Below, one piece after another: positions 9,757 to 17,913 of a stretch of 64,000 bases of DNA. The stretch covers positions 1-64,000 of the forward strand of contig NZ_JAENIO010000010.1 of the NCBI RefSeq assembly GCF_016595415.1. Direction: 5' to 3'. This DNA comes from Roseibacillus ishigakijimensis (GTDB lineage: Bacteria; Verrucomicrobiota; Verrucomicrobiia; Verrucomicrobiales; Akkermansiaceae). The position numbers were made by a program, and so were the translations under genes. Under the pieces are notes generated by a model. That model saw nothing but the letters and a program-made list of their open reading frames with translations. It was not told the origin of the DNA and ran no database searches. How positions within the stretch are numbered: position 1 is the stretch's first letter; each line of letters begins with the position of its first letter.

Positions 9757-11568
9757 ATGAAAACAAAAGCAATCGTTCTCTCCCTCGCCAGCCTCCCCCT
9801 CTCCCCTTTGACCTTGTCCGGGCAGAGCCTCATCGTAAAGGACAACGTCGGTTCCGAGGTCGACTTCGAGCTCGGGGCCTCGTGGGTGGGCGGCATCGCT
9901 CCCGGCAGCAACGACCGCATCCTCATCGATAGCACCCTGGAAGCAGACAAGGTTTTCGGGCGACTGGGAGCCGACCTGAGTGTCGCCGGCCTCAAAGTGA
10001 ACGATCCTCAAAGTGCCAACATCACCAGCGGATATACGCTCTCCTCCCGCTTGGAAGAGGGTGTCTTTTTGGGAACCCTCAGCTTGGGGGCCGAGGGAAT
10101 CGACTTTTCGGAAGCCCAGGCCCCCGACCTTTCTCCTCCCTTCAACACTCTTGGGTGGAACAGCTTTTTTAGCATCTCCACCAGTTTGACCCTGACGGCG
10201 GATCAAGAGTGGAACATTCCCCGGATGGAGAAGAATCCGAGCAGGGAGCTGAACATCGCAGGCTCCACCGGAAGCAATCCGCGGGTTTTCCTCGACTTGG
10301 GGGGTCACGAGCTGACCAAAAGCGGAGACGGGATCGTCACCTTTGCCTTCAATCGGGACATCGCAAACGGCAGCCTCGCCCTCACCGGAGGCACCGCGCT
10401 CTTCGTCAATAGTCACAATGGCTCAAATTCCTCGGACTTGAGTTTGCAAGTGGCCGAGAGCTTTTCGGCCACCGTCGAGTCCCCCGGCACTCTCGTCATC
10501 GGGCGCGCTCCCGGGGAAGGAGAGGTCGACTGGCAAGCCGACATCGCCCTCAATGGCGGCACCCTCCACCTCGCCGGGGACAATTACGGGGGGGCACTGG
10601 CGCTCGATGGCTCCCTGACCCTTCAGGCAGGAAGCGAGAGCACTCTTCTTTACACCAACGCGGCCCCTGGCGACGAGCCCCTTCACCACCTGCTCAATGG
10701 CCCTCTGGCAGGCTCGGGCACCCTCCGGTTGGAAGGCTCCTCAAGCCGCACCCGGGACCTCATCGTGCTGGCTGGCAATGATTCCACTTTCAACGGCTCG
10801 CTCATCACCTTCGGCGGTTCCTATTCCATTGAAAACAGCTCTGGCAGTGCCACTGGCACCGGCACCCTCGATGTCGATGCCAATGCCCTCCTGACAGGAA
10901 ACGGCACCACCGGACCAGTCCTGATGGCCGGATTTTACTATGTCGAGCCGGGGGGCCGCCTCTCGGGCCTGACCGTCAACGGCAGCCTCACCTTCGACGA
11001 CGCGGTTTTTGACATGCCCGCTGACATCGAACTGACCCGGCCCATCTACATTGTGGCCCAAGCAGATAGCATTACGGGAGAAATCACCCCCTTCAATGCC
11101 CTCCCGGAAGGTTACGAGCTGGAAGTGGTCACCGTCGATTCCGGGCAACAACTCTGGCTCACCAATGGGCAAACCTACGATCCTTATGGCGAATGGCTGG
11201 CTGATTATCCCTCCCTGACCGCCGAGGAATCCACATTGGAGGCGGACCCCGATGGCGATGGTCTGCCCAACCAAATCGAGTTTGTTCTCGGCAGCAGTCC
11301 TCTCTCCGGAACGAGGGAGAACCTCCCTCACATCGACTCCACCGGGGACTCCTACCTCTTCACCTACACCCAGCGCGCGGATCTCGCCCTTGCGTCCATG
11401 GAAACGGTCGTGCAAGTCTCCCCCAATTTGGAGGAAAACTCCTGGACCGAGGTCGCCAGCAGCTTCGTGAGCAGCGAGGACAATGAGGAAACCCGCCAAG
11501 CCACCCTCACGCTCCCCCCGGGGGAATCCCGGCTCTTCGCCCGTCTCCTCGTGCGTCCCTTGCAGTAA
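9757..11568 (+). CDS. Secreted beta-helix protein, autotransporter-associated-repeat type
   Basis: A 603-residue protein with an N-terminal signal peptide (MKTKAIVLSLASLPL) and long runs of Gly/Ser/Thr-rich strands such as GTLHLAGDN and GSGTLRLEGSS, the pattern of Verrucomicrobia/Planctomycetes proteins with autotransporter-associated beta-strand repeats. Near the C-terminus LEADPDGDGLPNQIEFVLGS is an Asp-rich calcium-binding element, followed by a domain (about 520-603) also seen at the ends of the RCC1, LamG and discoidin-like proteins here (PNLEENSWTEV, SRLFARLLV). It is probably exported and surface-exposed; the ligand is unknown. No PEP-CTERM anchor is present. Confidence 0.75.
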   Translation: MKTKAIVLSLASLPLSPLTLSGQSLIVKDNVGSEVDFELGASWVGGIAPGSNDRILIDSTLEADKVFGRLGADLSVAGLKVNDPQSANITSGYTLSSRLEEGVFLGTLSLGAEGIDFSEAQAPDLSPPFNTLGWNSFFSISTSLTLTADQEWNIPRMEKNPSRELNIAGSTGSNPRVFLDLGGHELTKSGDGIVTFAFNRDIANGSLALTGGTALFVNSHNGSNSSDLSLQVAESFSATVESPGTLVIGRAPGEGEVDWQADIALNGGTLHLAGDNYGGALALDGSLTLQAGSESTLLYTNAAPGDEPLHHLLNGPLAGSGTLRLEGSSSRTRDLIVLAGNDSTFNGSLITFGGSYSIENSSGSATGTGTLDVDANALLTGNGTTGPVLMAGFYYVEPGGRLSGLTVNGSLTFDDAVFDMPADIELTRPIYIVAQADSITGEITPFNALPEGYELEVVTVDSGQQLWLTNGQTYDPYGEWLADYPSLTAEESTLEADPDGDGLPNQIEFVLGSSPLSGTRENLPHIDSTGDSYLFTYTQRADLALASMETVVQVSPNLEENSWTEVASSFVSSEDNEETRQATLTLPPGESRLFARLLVRPLQ

Positions 11569-11681
11569 TCACTCGCCAAGAACAAGGGACGAGCAAACGC
11601 GTCCCCCCGCGCAGACCACTTTGGCTAAAGACTCCTCGCGACGAGGCCTCACCCTACTCCTGCCCAAGGAACCAAAAAAAG

Positions 11682-11717
11682 AACCGGCTGCCCAGATGTG
11701 GGAGAGCCGGTTTTTTT
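11682..11717 (+). terminator. Rho-independent terminator
   Basis: The stem AACCGGCT / AGCCGGTT is followed by a run of seven T. It lies about 115 nt after the beta-helix gene. An A-rich run just upstream (11674-11680) gives a T-run on the other strand, so it can also stop minus-strand transcription from tRNA-Gln. Confidence 0.8.
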
Positions 11718-11781
11718 CGGACCCGCCTTCTTGCCGGGAAAAGAGGTCAAGAAGGCGAAAGGAAAGCGGAAAGAGAGAGAG

Positions 11782-11853
11782 TAGCCCCACGAGGACTCGA
11801 ACCTCGAAATACTGAACCAAAATCAGGTGTGTTACCAATTACACTATGGGGCT
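11782..11853 (-). tRNA. tRNA-Gln (UUG)
   Basis: Read on the minus strand it folds as a tRNA: acceptor AGCCCCA paired with TGGGGCT, D stem GTGT/ACAC with AATTGGTA loop, anticodon loop TTTTGGT (anticodon TTG), and T arm CGAGG-TTCGAGT-CCTCG. The discriminator is A and CCA is not encoded. The gene stands alone between the beta-helix gene and prfA. Confidence 0.95.
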
Positions 11854-12027
11854 GTTGCTAACCGTGAATCTTGGGATTCGCAGCGCGGGGCGAGGGATTT
11901 ACCTCATCTGGGAGAAGAATCAACCATGAAATGCCAACTTTTGCAAATTTTCTTCCTCCCCCGGGTTCGATTCGGCAAAGCGCACCCTTGACCAACGGCC
12001 AGGAAGGCCAGAACCTAGCGGCCACCC

Positions 12028-13107
12028 ATGGATTACGGCTCTCTCATCGCCAAGCGGCGCGCACGGTTCGACGAAATTGAAAAGGCAATGTCCGAACCGG
12101 ACTTCTTCAGCGACCAGACGCGCGCCACCGCCCTTTCCCGCGAGCACCAGCAGATCAAAAAGGTCATGGATCTCTGGGACGAGCTGCAGAAGTCCACCAG
12201 CGAGCTGGAAGACAACCGCGAACTGGCCAAGGGCGACGACGAGCTCGCCGAGATGGCTGCCGAAGAGATCCCCGGCCTGGAAGAAGCCGTCGAGCGCCTG
12301 ACCTCCGAGGTGCAATACGCCCTCCTCCCCCGCGATGCCTCCGAGGAGCGCAACGCCCTCGTCGAGATCCGGGCCGGAGCCGGTGGCGACGAGGCCTCCC
12401 TCTTTGCCAACGAACTCCTCAAGCTCTACGAAACCTACGCCACCAACCGGGGCTGGAAGGTGCAACACCTCGACTCCTCCCCCAGCGACGTGGGCGGCTT
12501 CAAGGAAGTGGTCATCAAGGTCACCGGTGAGGAGGTCTTCCGCTACCTCAAATACGAATCCGGCGTGCACCGCGTGCAGCGCGTCCCGGCCACCGAGACC
12601 CAGGGCCGCATCCACACCTCCACCTGCACCGTGGCCGTGATGCCCGAGGCCCAGGAGGTGGACGTGGTGCTCAAGCCCGAGGACCTCCACATCCAGGCCA
12701 CCCGCTCGGGCGGACCCGGCGGCCAGCACGTCAACACCACCGACTCCGCCGTGCAGATCACCCACCTCCCCACCGGCCTGCAGGTGAAGTGCCAGGACGG
12801 ACGCTCGCAGACCCAGAACAAGGAGCGCGGCCTGGAGATCATGCGTTCCAAGCTTTACGAAAAGAAGGTGCAGGAAGAGGCCGAGAAGTATTCCGCCCAG
12901 CGGCGCTCCCTCATCGGCTCCGGCGACCGATCCGAGAAAATCCGCACCTACAACTTCCCCCAGTCCCGCGTCACCGACCACCGCGTCAACCACACCTCGC
13001 ACAACATCGAGGGCATCATGCAGGGGCAGATCCACGAATTCACCGAAGTCCTGCAAAAGGCCGAGATGGAGCAAAAGCTCGCCGAGGCCGAAGCGGAGAA
13101 CAGCTAA
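12028..13107 (+). CDS. prfA: Peptide chain release factor 1
   Basis: A 359-residue class I release factor that frees the finished peptide at UAA and UAG. The codon-recognition tripeptide P187-A-T189 (in RVQRVPATET) marks it as RF1 rather than RF2. The catalytic G231-G-Q233 lies in GGPGGQHVNTT. Length and domain order are normal. It starts after a 174-bp gap from the tRNA and is followed 21 nt later by upp. In most bacteria prfA is followed by the methylase gene prmC, which is not next to it here. Confidence 0.97.
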   Translation: MDYGSLIAKRRARFDEIEKAMSEPDFFSDQTRATALSREHQQIKKVMDLWDELQKSTSELEDNRELAKGDDELAEMAAEEIPGLEEAVERLTSEVQYALLPRDASEERNALVEIRAGAGGDEASLFANELLKLYETYATNRGWKVQHLDSSPSDVGGFKEVVIKVTGEEVFRYLKYESGVHRVQRVPATETQGRIHTSTCTVAVMPEAQEVDVVLKPEDLHIQATRSGGPGGQHVNTTDSAVQITHLPTGLQVKCQDGRSQTQNKERGLEIMRSKLYEKKVQEEAEKYSAQRRSLIGSGDRSEKIRTYNFPQSRVTDHRVNHTSHNIEGIMQGQIHEFTEVLQKAEMEQKLAEAEAENS

Positions 13108-13128
13108 ACCACCCCACCCGCCCACGCC

Positions 13129-13758
13129 ATGAGCCGCCTGACCGTCATCGACCATCCCCTCGTCCAGCACAAGCTCGCCCTCCTACGCGACGCCGCCACC
13201 CCCTTCCCCACCTTTCGCCGCGTGCTGCGGGAGACCACCTGGCTGCTGGCCTACGAGGCCACCCGCCACCTCCGCGTGGAAGCCACCCCCATCGAGACGC
13301 CGCTGGAAAAGATGACCGCCCACACCCTGCCCGAGCGCGGCCCCGTCCTCATCTCCATCCTGCGCGCGGGCAACGGGCTCGTCGACGGGCTCATGGACGT
13401 CATGCCAGAGGCCGCCGTCGGCCAGCTCGGCCTGGTGCGCAATCCCAAGACCCTGCAACCCGAGGAATACTACTGCAAACTCCCCGCCGCCATCGAGGAG
13501 CGCCAGGTCATCCTTGCCGACCCCATGCTGGCCACCGGCGGCAGCACCGTCGCCGCCATCGACCGTTTGCGCGAAAAGGGTGTGCGCGACCTCGTCTTTC
13601 TTTGCCTCGTGGCCGCTCCGGAAGGCGTCGCCGCTTTACAAGCAGCCCACCCCGAGGTCCCCGTCTTTACCGCCGCCCTCGACCGCGAGCTCAATGAAAA
13701 AGGCTACATCCTCCCCGGCCTCGGCGACGCCGGCGACCGCATCTACGGGACGGAATAA
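13129..13758 (+). CDS. upp: Uracil phosphoribosyltransferase
   Basis: A 209-residue enzyme for pyrimidine salvage that makes UMP from uracil and PRPP. The PRPP loop is DPMLATGGST (131-140). The uracil-binding end YILPGLGDAGDR (193-204) is characteristic. The N-terminal IDHPLVQHKL and ISILRAGNGL are family motifs. It starts 21 nt downstream of prfA and is likely co-transcribed with it. A hairpin after the gene can terminate it. Confidence 0.96.
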   Translation: MSRLTVIDHPLVQHKLALLRDAATPFPTFRRVLRETTWLLAYEATRHLRVEATPIETPLEKMTAHTLPERGPVLISILRAGNGLVDGLMDVMPEAAVGQLGLVRNPKTLQPEEYYCKLPAAIEERQVILADPMLATGGSTVAAIDRLREKGVRDLVFLCLVAAPEGVAALQAAHPEVPVFTAALDRELNEKGYILPGLGDAGDRIYGTE

Positions 13759-13802
13759 AAACAAGGGTTCGCAGGCATCCCGCCAGCCAGTGGGCATTCG
13801 AC

Positions 13803-13838
13803 AAAAAAGGCGAAGAAGACTGAGCTTCTATGCCTTTT
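13803..13838. terminator. Bidirectional terminator hairpin between upp and the copper cluster
   Basis: The outer stem AAAAGGC (13805-13811) / GCCTTTT (13832-13838) and inner stem AGAAG / CTTCT form one hairpin. On the minus strand it is followed by six T, making a good terminator for the convergent metal cluster ending at 13866. On the plus strand the T run is four long, weaker, for upp. Confidence 0.65.
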
Positions 13839-13865
13839 GCTTGCGATTCGAAGGTGAGCGGGGAC

Positions 13866-14141
13866 TCACATCGCGGCCAGCTTCTGCAAGTATTTGTCCG
13901 GATTGGCTTCGAACTTGGCCACACAGGGCTGGCAGCAGAATTTCACTTCCTTGCCCTGATAAACCTTGCTCACCGGGTCGCCCATGGAGCCGAGCTTGTT
14001 ATCGGTGACCAGGCAGGTGTCGGCGGGATACGGTTCGGCCGATCCGGTCAGGGCGCTTCCGCCACAGGATGCCAGAGCTAGGAGACCGGCTCCGCAGAGG
14101 CTACGAAGGGCCGTCTTGCGCTTGAGAGTTCGTGTTTTCAT
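13866..14141 (-). CDS. Lipoprotein with YHS/TRASH-like metal-binding domain
   Basis: The start at 14141 (MKTRTLKRK) gives a 91-residue protein with a lipobox-like LLALASC (Cys near 26), so it is probably a lipoprotein. The mature part has DTCLVTDNKLGSMG and then FCCQPCVAKFEANPDKYL, a Cys pattern (C...CCxxC) typical of YHS/TRASH-like domains that bind copper or other soft metals. It lies 4 nt after a paralogue of similar length and is last in the cluster. A role as a periplasmic metal carrier or sensor is inferred from the domain and the multicopper oxidase neighbour. Confidence 0.7.
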   Translation of the reverse strand: MKTRTLKRKTALRSLCGAGLLALASCGGSALTGSAEPYPADTCLVTDNKLGSMGDPVSKVYQGKEVKFCCQPCVAKFEANPDKYLQKLAAM

Positions 14142-14145
14142 CGTG

Positions 14146-14421
14146 TTATTTCTTTGTTTTCTTTTGTTCTTTCTCGAATTTCTTGCGGAATTTTTCGGGA
14201 TCCTCGCGGAAGTCCTTGGTGCAAGGCTTGCAGCAGAATCCGTAAGCCTGCCCTTTGTATTGGAGGTAGAGAGGCTTGCCCATCTCCCCCAATTTCTCGT
14301 CGGAGACGATGCAGGTCTGCAGGGGATAGGGAGTCGGCGTTTCCTTTGCTGGCTCGTCGGCCCAAAGCGGGTTGAGCGAAGCCAAGCCAAGAAGAAGGAT
14401 AAGGAGGGATTTCTTTTTCAT
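14146..14421 (-). CDS. Secreted YHS/TRASH-like metal-binding protein
   Basis: A 91-residue protein with a clear signal peptide (MKKKSLLILLLGLASLNPLWA) and the core LQTCIVSDEKLGEMGKPL ... YGFCCKPCTKDFREDPEKF. This is the same Cys layout as the downstream gene, from which it is separated by 4 nt. The two are a tandem duplication that has diverged: this one has an ordinary signal peptide and a Lys-rich tail, the other a lipobox. It is probably periplasmic and metal-binding. It follows the glutaredoxin-DoxX gene by 25 nt in one operon. Confidence 0.7.
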   Translation of the reverse strand: MKKKSLLILLLGLASLNPLWADEPAKETPTPYPLQTCIVSDEKLGEMGKPLYLQYKGQAYGFCCKPCTKDFREDPEKFRKKFEKEQKKTKK

Positions 14422-14446
14422 TATTGAGTTTGTTAATCGTTGGGGT

Positions 14447-15208
14447 TCAGGTCGGGAGGCCCGCGCTTTTCACGAGCATCCAGAGGGACATGGCCATCAT
14501 CATGAGGTTCTCGGTGAGGGAGATGAAGCCGAGGGGGACGCTACTGCCGCCACCGACGCAGGCGCAATTGAGGTCGCGCTTGTCGAGGTAGACGGCCTTA
14601 AAGACCGAGATCGCTCCCAAGGTGCTGACCAACAGAGCCAAGGGGGCAACGAGCCAAGTGAAGAGGCCGGCCACCATGAGAATGCCCGCCCCGGCTTCCA
14701 CGAAGGGATAGAGGTAGGAGTAAGGAACATACCTGCGGGCGAGGAGGTCGTATTGCACAAAGCCGGTGGCAAAAGACTGCAGGTCTTGCAGCTTCAGAAT
14801 GCCCAGCACGGCCATACTAAAGGCGGTGAAGAGCTCGCCAATGCGGAGGAGAGCCAACTCGCCCTGGGAAGCCCAGGTCATGGTCACCGCGAGGAGGAAG
14901 GTCACCGCGAAGACAGCAATGACGGGTTGGTAGGTCTCCCCTTCCTTGGGATCAGGCGGTAGGCCGAGGTGCTCGCGGAGCTGGTCGTAGCCGCCCAGAT
15001 GCTCGCCCTCGAGGAAGATTTGCGGGGTCTCCTCATAACCTTGCTCGGCCTTGTAGGCTTTGTTGGCCTCCATGGATTCCAAGTGTTCGTCCTCAATCTC
15101 ATAGTGATGACGGCGGAGGAGGTCGATGGCCTTGATTCCCCAGGGACACAGGTGATCGGGAGTGACCATGCGGACGATTTTTGCCTTTTTCTTTTGGGTC
15201 TTAGTCAT
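14447..15208 (-). CDS. Glutaredoxin-like domain fused to DoxX/MauE-type membrane domain
   Basis: A 253-residue fusion. Residues 1-85 form a glutaredoxin-like domain: IVRMVTPDHLCPWGIKAIDLL carries a single active-site Cys in CPWG, and ETPQIFLEGEHLGGYDQL is the cis-Pro and glutathione-binding part. Residues about 95-250 hold four hydrophobic segments (for example VIAVFAVTFLLAVTMTWA) of the DoxX/MauE type, with CAC near 217. It could move reducing equivalents across or at the inner membrane. It sits between the multicopper oxidase (22 nt upstream) and the two YHS-like genes, so a role in metal or thiol redox balance is inferred. Confidence 0.72.
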   Translation of the reverse strand: MTKTQKKKAKIVRMVTPDHLCPWGIKAIDLLRRHHYEIEDEHLESMEANKAYKAEQGYEETPQIFLEGEHLGGYDQLREHLGLPPDPKEGETYQPVIAVFAVTFLLAVTMTWASQGELALLRIGELFTAFSMAVLGILKLQDLQSFATGFVQYDLLARRYVPYSYLYPFVEAGAGILMVAGLFTWLVAPLALLVSTLGAISVFKAVYLDKRDLNCACVGGGSSVPLGFISLTENLMMMAMSLWMLVKSAGLPT

Positions 15209-15230
15209 GGTTGTCGTTTTGGTGATTCTT

Positions 15231-17249
15231 TTAAAAGCGGAAGCTCACCCCGGCTCCGAGACCGTGCTCGGAATGATAGGTCCCGGTGAGGGAGAATTGT
15301 TTGTTGAGAAGATAAGAAGCACCCGCCGACCACTCCCACCGGGTGTTGGTGTCGTATTCCACCTCGCCAAAGAGGGAGAGCCGATCGGTGAGGGGAACCT
15401 CCTTCTCCAGACCCACGCGCACGTCCCCCTGCGAGTCAAGGGCGAGAGTGGACTCGATCAGGAAGGGCAAGCGGTAATTCGCCTGAGCGAAAAAGCGGTC
15501 CTCGGCCTCGTGGGAGTTGGTGAAGCGGTAGCCCAGCATGGTGGAGAGATTGGGGTCGAAGTAATGCATCCAGTAGGCATCGAGCTCATACTCCCGGTGG
15601 TCGTGGAAGCCGTAATCCCACATGAGACCGAAGTCCTCCCGCCCCCACATCACGCGGGCATCGCCCATGGTGTGATGGCTAAGCAACATCCCATCCAGAA
15701 GCCAAAAGGTGGGGTTGATGAGCTTGGGATCGAGCTGAGGTTGGTGAGCGGGATTCCGCGCTTTTTCATAGGAAAAGACCCGCGCCATCCCGGCATCCAT
15801 GTGATAGAGGAGGTGGCAATGGAAGAACCAGTCGCCCTCCTCATTGGCCAGGAACTCGATGGTCTGCCGGCCCATGGGCGGGACATCGACGGTGTGCTTG
15901 AGGGGCGAACGGGCGCCCTGGCCATTGAGCAGGCGGAAGAAATGCCCGTGCAGATGCAGGGGGTGGTGCATCATGGTGTCATTGACCAGAGAAATACGCA
16001 GGACTTCGCCCTGTCGCACGGGGATGGTGGACTCCTCCGCGAGGGTCTTGCCATTGAAGGACCAGATGTAGCGGGTCATGTCGCCTGTCAGGCGGAGCTC
16101 GATCTCGCGCACCGGGGCGGAGGCCGGCAGCGTGGTGCTGCGGCGCGCCTGGAGGCGGCCATAGGGAGCCTGGGGGCGGTCCTGCTCCTGGCCCTCCATC
16201 CCGGCCATCGCCATCCCCTCGCCCATAGACCCCATGGCGGCTTCCAGCATGTGGTCCATGGAGTAGAGATTGGGATCGGGCAAATCACGGGCGAGGTGCT
16301 CGGGCCCCTCACCTAAGAACAGAGAGGCATGGCCGGAATTGTCCTGTGCCGTAGCCCGGAATTCCCATGACCCCGACTCCGGAATGGTCACGAGCACGTC
16401 GTAGGTCTCAGCCATGCCCATGAGGAGCTTCTCCACCCGCACGGGCTGCACTGCGGGCCCGTCAGCCGCTACGATGGTGAGCGGACCGGTCGCGGAATGG
16501 GCATAGAAATAAGTGGATGCCCCGGCATTGATCAGCCGCAGCCGCACGGTCTCCCCCGGGGGGGCCGGGAGGCGGCTACGCTGCTGGCCATTGATGAGAA
16601 AGGCATCATAATACACGTCGGAGATGTCCATGGGGGCCATGCGCGACCTTTCCCGCTGCCAGTAGTCGCCCCAGGCCCCCGCTTGCCAGGCTCCCAAGAG
16701 GCTCTGGGCATTGCCTTTCCTGATGGCGTAGTATTCGGAGCCCCGCATCAGGGTCCGCATCACCTCCTGGGGCTTCTCATTGGTCCAATCGGAGAGCACG
16801 ACGACATAATCGCGGTCCGCAGCCACGGGCTCGCCCCCTTGGGGAGTGACGACAAGGGAACCATAGACCCCACGCTGCTCCTGCAAACCAGTATGCGAAT
16901 GATACCAGTAGGTCCCGGCATGGGTGAGCTCGAACTCGAAGAGATGGCCCTCCCCCGGCGGAATGGGCGGCGTGGTGAGGTAGGGCACCCCGTCCATCTC
17001 GTTGGGCACGAGAAGACCGTGCCAGTGGATGGAGGTCTCCTCATCGGCAAGGCCATTGTGCACACGGATGCGGGCTGTATCACCCTCGCGAAAGCGGAGA
17101 GTGGGACCGGGGATGCCGCCATTGAGGGTGAGCGCCCGGCGCGCTTTCCCGGCGGGAGAGAGGGTCTTTTCGGAGACCGTGAGTTCGTAGTTAACGATTT
17201 TTCCCCAAAGCGGGGCGGTAAAGAGAAAGAGAAAGGTCAATATTTTCAT
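15231..17249 (-). CDS. Multicopper oxidase (CopA-like) fused to a CopB-like C-terminal beta-barrel
   Basis: A 672-residue exported protein. Residues 1-16 are a signal peptide. Residues 17-500 form a three-cupredoxin multicopper oxidase with all copper motifs: HWHG 75-78, WYHSHTG 115-121, HPLHLHGH 429-436 and HCHLLYHMDAGM 477-488. A Met-rich stretch at 331-352 recalls the Cu(I)-binding region of CopA/CueO. Residues about 535-672 are not oxidase. They alternate aromatic and polar residues in short strands and end in GVSFRF, with a terminal Phe like an outer-membrane beta-signal, and resemble the CopB copper-resistance barrel. It would oxidise Cu(I) in the periplasm, possibly tethered to the outer membrane. 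Confidence 0.8.
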   Translation of the reverse strand: MKILTFLFLFTAPLWGKIVNYELTVSEKTLSPAGKARRALTLNGGIPGPTLRFREGDTARIRVHNGLADEETSIHWHGLLVPNEMDGVPYLTTPPIPPGEGHLFEFELTHAGTYWYHSHTGLQEQRGVYGSLVVTPQGGEPVAADRDYVVVLSDWTNEKPQEVMRTLMRGSEYYAIRKGNAQSLLGAWQAGAWGDYWQRERSRMAPMDISDVYYDAFLINGQQRSRLPAPPGETVRLRLINAGASTYFYAHSATGPLTIVAADGPAVQPVRVEKLLMGMAETYDVLVTIPESGSWEFRATAQDNSGHASLFLGEGPEHLARDLPDPNLYSMDHMLEAAMGSMGEGMAMAGMEGQEQDRPQAPYGRLQARRSTTLPASAPVREIELRLTGDMTRYIWSFNGKTLAEESTIPVRQGEVLRISLVNDTMMHHPLHLHGHFFRLLNGQGARSPLKHTVDVPPMGRQTIEFLANEEGDWFFHCHLLYHMDAGMARVFSYEKARNPAHQPQLDPKLINPTFWLLDGMLLSHHTMGDARVMWGREDFGLMWDYGFHDHREYELDAYWMHYFDPNLSTMLGYRFTNSHEAEDRFFAQANYRLPFLIESTLALDSQGDVRVGLEKEVPLTDRLSLFGEVEYDTNTRWEWSAGASYLLNKQFSLTGTYHSEHGLGAGVSFRF

Positions 17250-17447
17250 GAGGTCTTGGTGGCGTTCACCGGTCCCTACTGAGAGACGGGAGATCCGATG
17301 GGTGCGAAATCCGGGATCAACGAGATACCGGGGATTCAGGCCTTCAACGCTTCCGCTCAGGAAGCCGATGCCTGGGAACGAAAAACCCTCGGGTCAGCCA
17401 AGATCCACAGCAAGTGGAGCGGCCTTCACGAGGGACACCAAGAACCA

Positions 17448-17867
17448 TCAAAGACGGAAGACTTGCCACAAACTGCGCGTAAGGACGGCAGGAGGCGGGA
17501 GAGGAACACTGGGACCCCGCACCTGCACCGCAGGGAACTGCTGCCGGGGTTCGGGCTGCCACTCCAGCGCAGCCAGGGTCCACTCGCTGGCGGGCTTGGC
17601 AGGCAGGGCCAGCGGGCTGTCCGGCAGCTCGGCGGGATGGGCCGCGCAGGGGCAAGAGTGACCAATCGGCCCCTCATCCTCCCCCGTATCCGAGCCTTCC
17701 TCTGGCTGCTCCTTCTTCTGACACGGACAGGACGACTCCACTGCGGAAGTCTCTGGCGAGGCGGGAAGTTGACAACAACAAGCCGGATTGCCGATCAGCA
17801 GGATCAGGCAAAAAGTGACGACTTGGTGCAGGAAACTCACGATTCTAAGATGCCTCCCCCCCCTCAT
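17448..17867 (-). CDS. Small secreted Cys-rich protein of the copper cluster
   Basis: A 139-residue protein with an N-terminal hydrophobic segment (VVTFCLILLIGNPACCC) ending in a Cys triplet at 30-32, which could be a lipidated or processed signal peptide. Two CPC motifs follow (47-49 and 72-74), the second after HS. The C-terminal half is Pro-rich. A GTG at 17840 is an alternative start. It is upstream of the multicopper oxidase on the same strand with a 198-bp gap. It resembles no family I can name; metal binding is inferred from the CPC and CCC motifs and the position. The gap 17250-17447 holds no gene I can support. Confidence 0.5.
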   Translation of the reverse strand: MRGGRHLRIVSFLHQVVTFCLILLIGNPACCCQLPASPETSAVESSCPCQKKEQPEEGSDTGEDEGPIGHSCPCAAHPAELPDSPLALPAKPASEWTLAALEWQPEPRQQFPAVQVRGPSVPLPPPAVLTRSLWQVFRL

Positions 17868-17913
17868 TTATTCCAGAGAAAAGACCGGAAAGGCTCCAGA
17901 GATCCCCGGCCCC

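Noticed and set aside
15162-16316. 384-codon open frame opposite the multicopper oxidase
   Set aside because: Antisense shadow; the copper motifs on the other strand are decisive.
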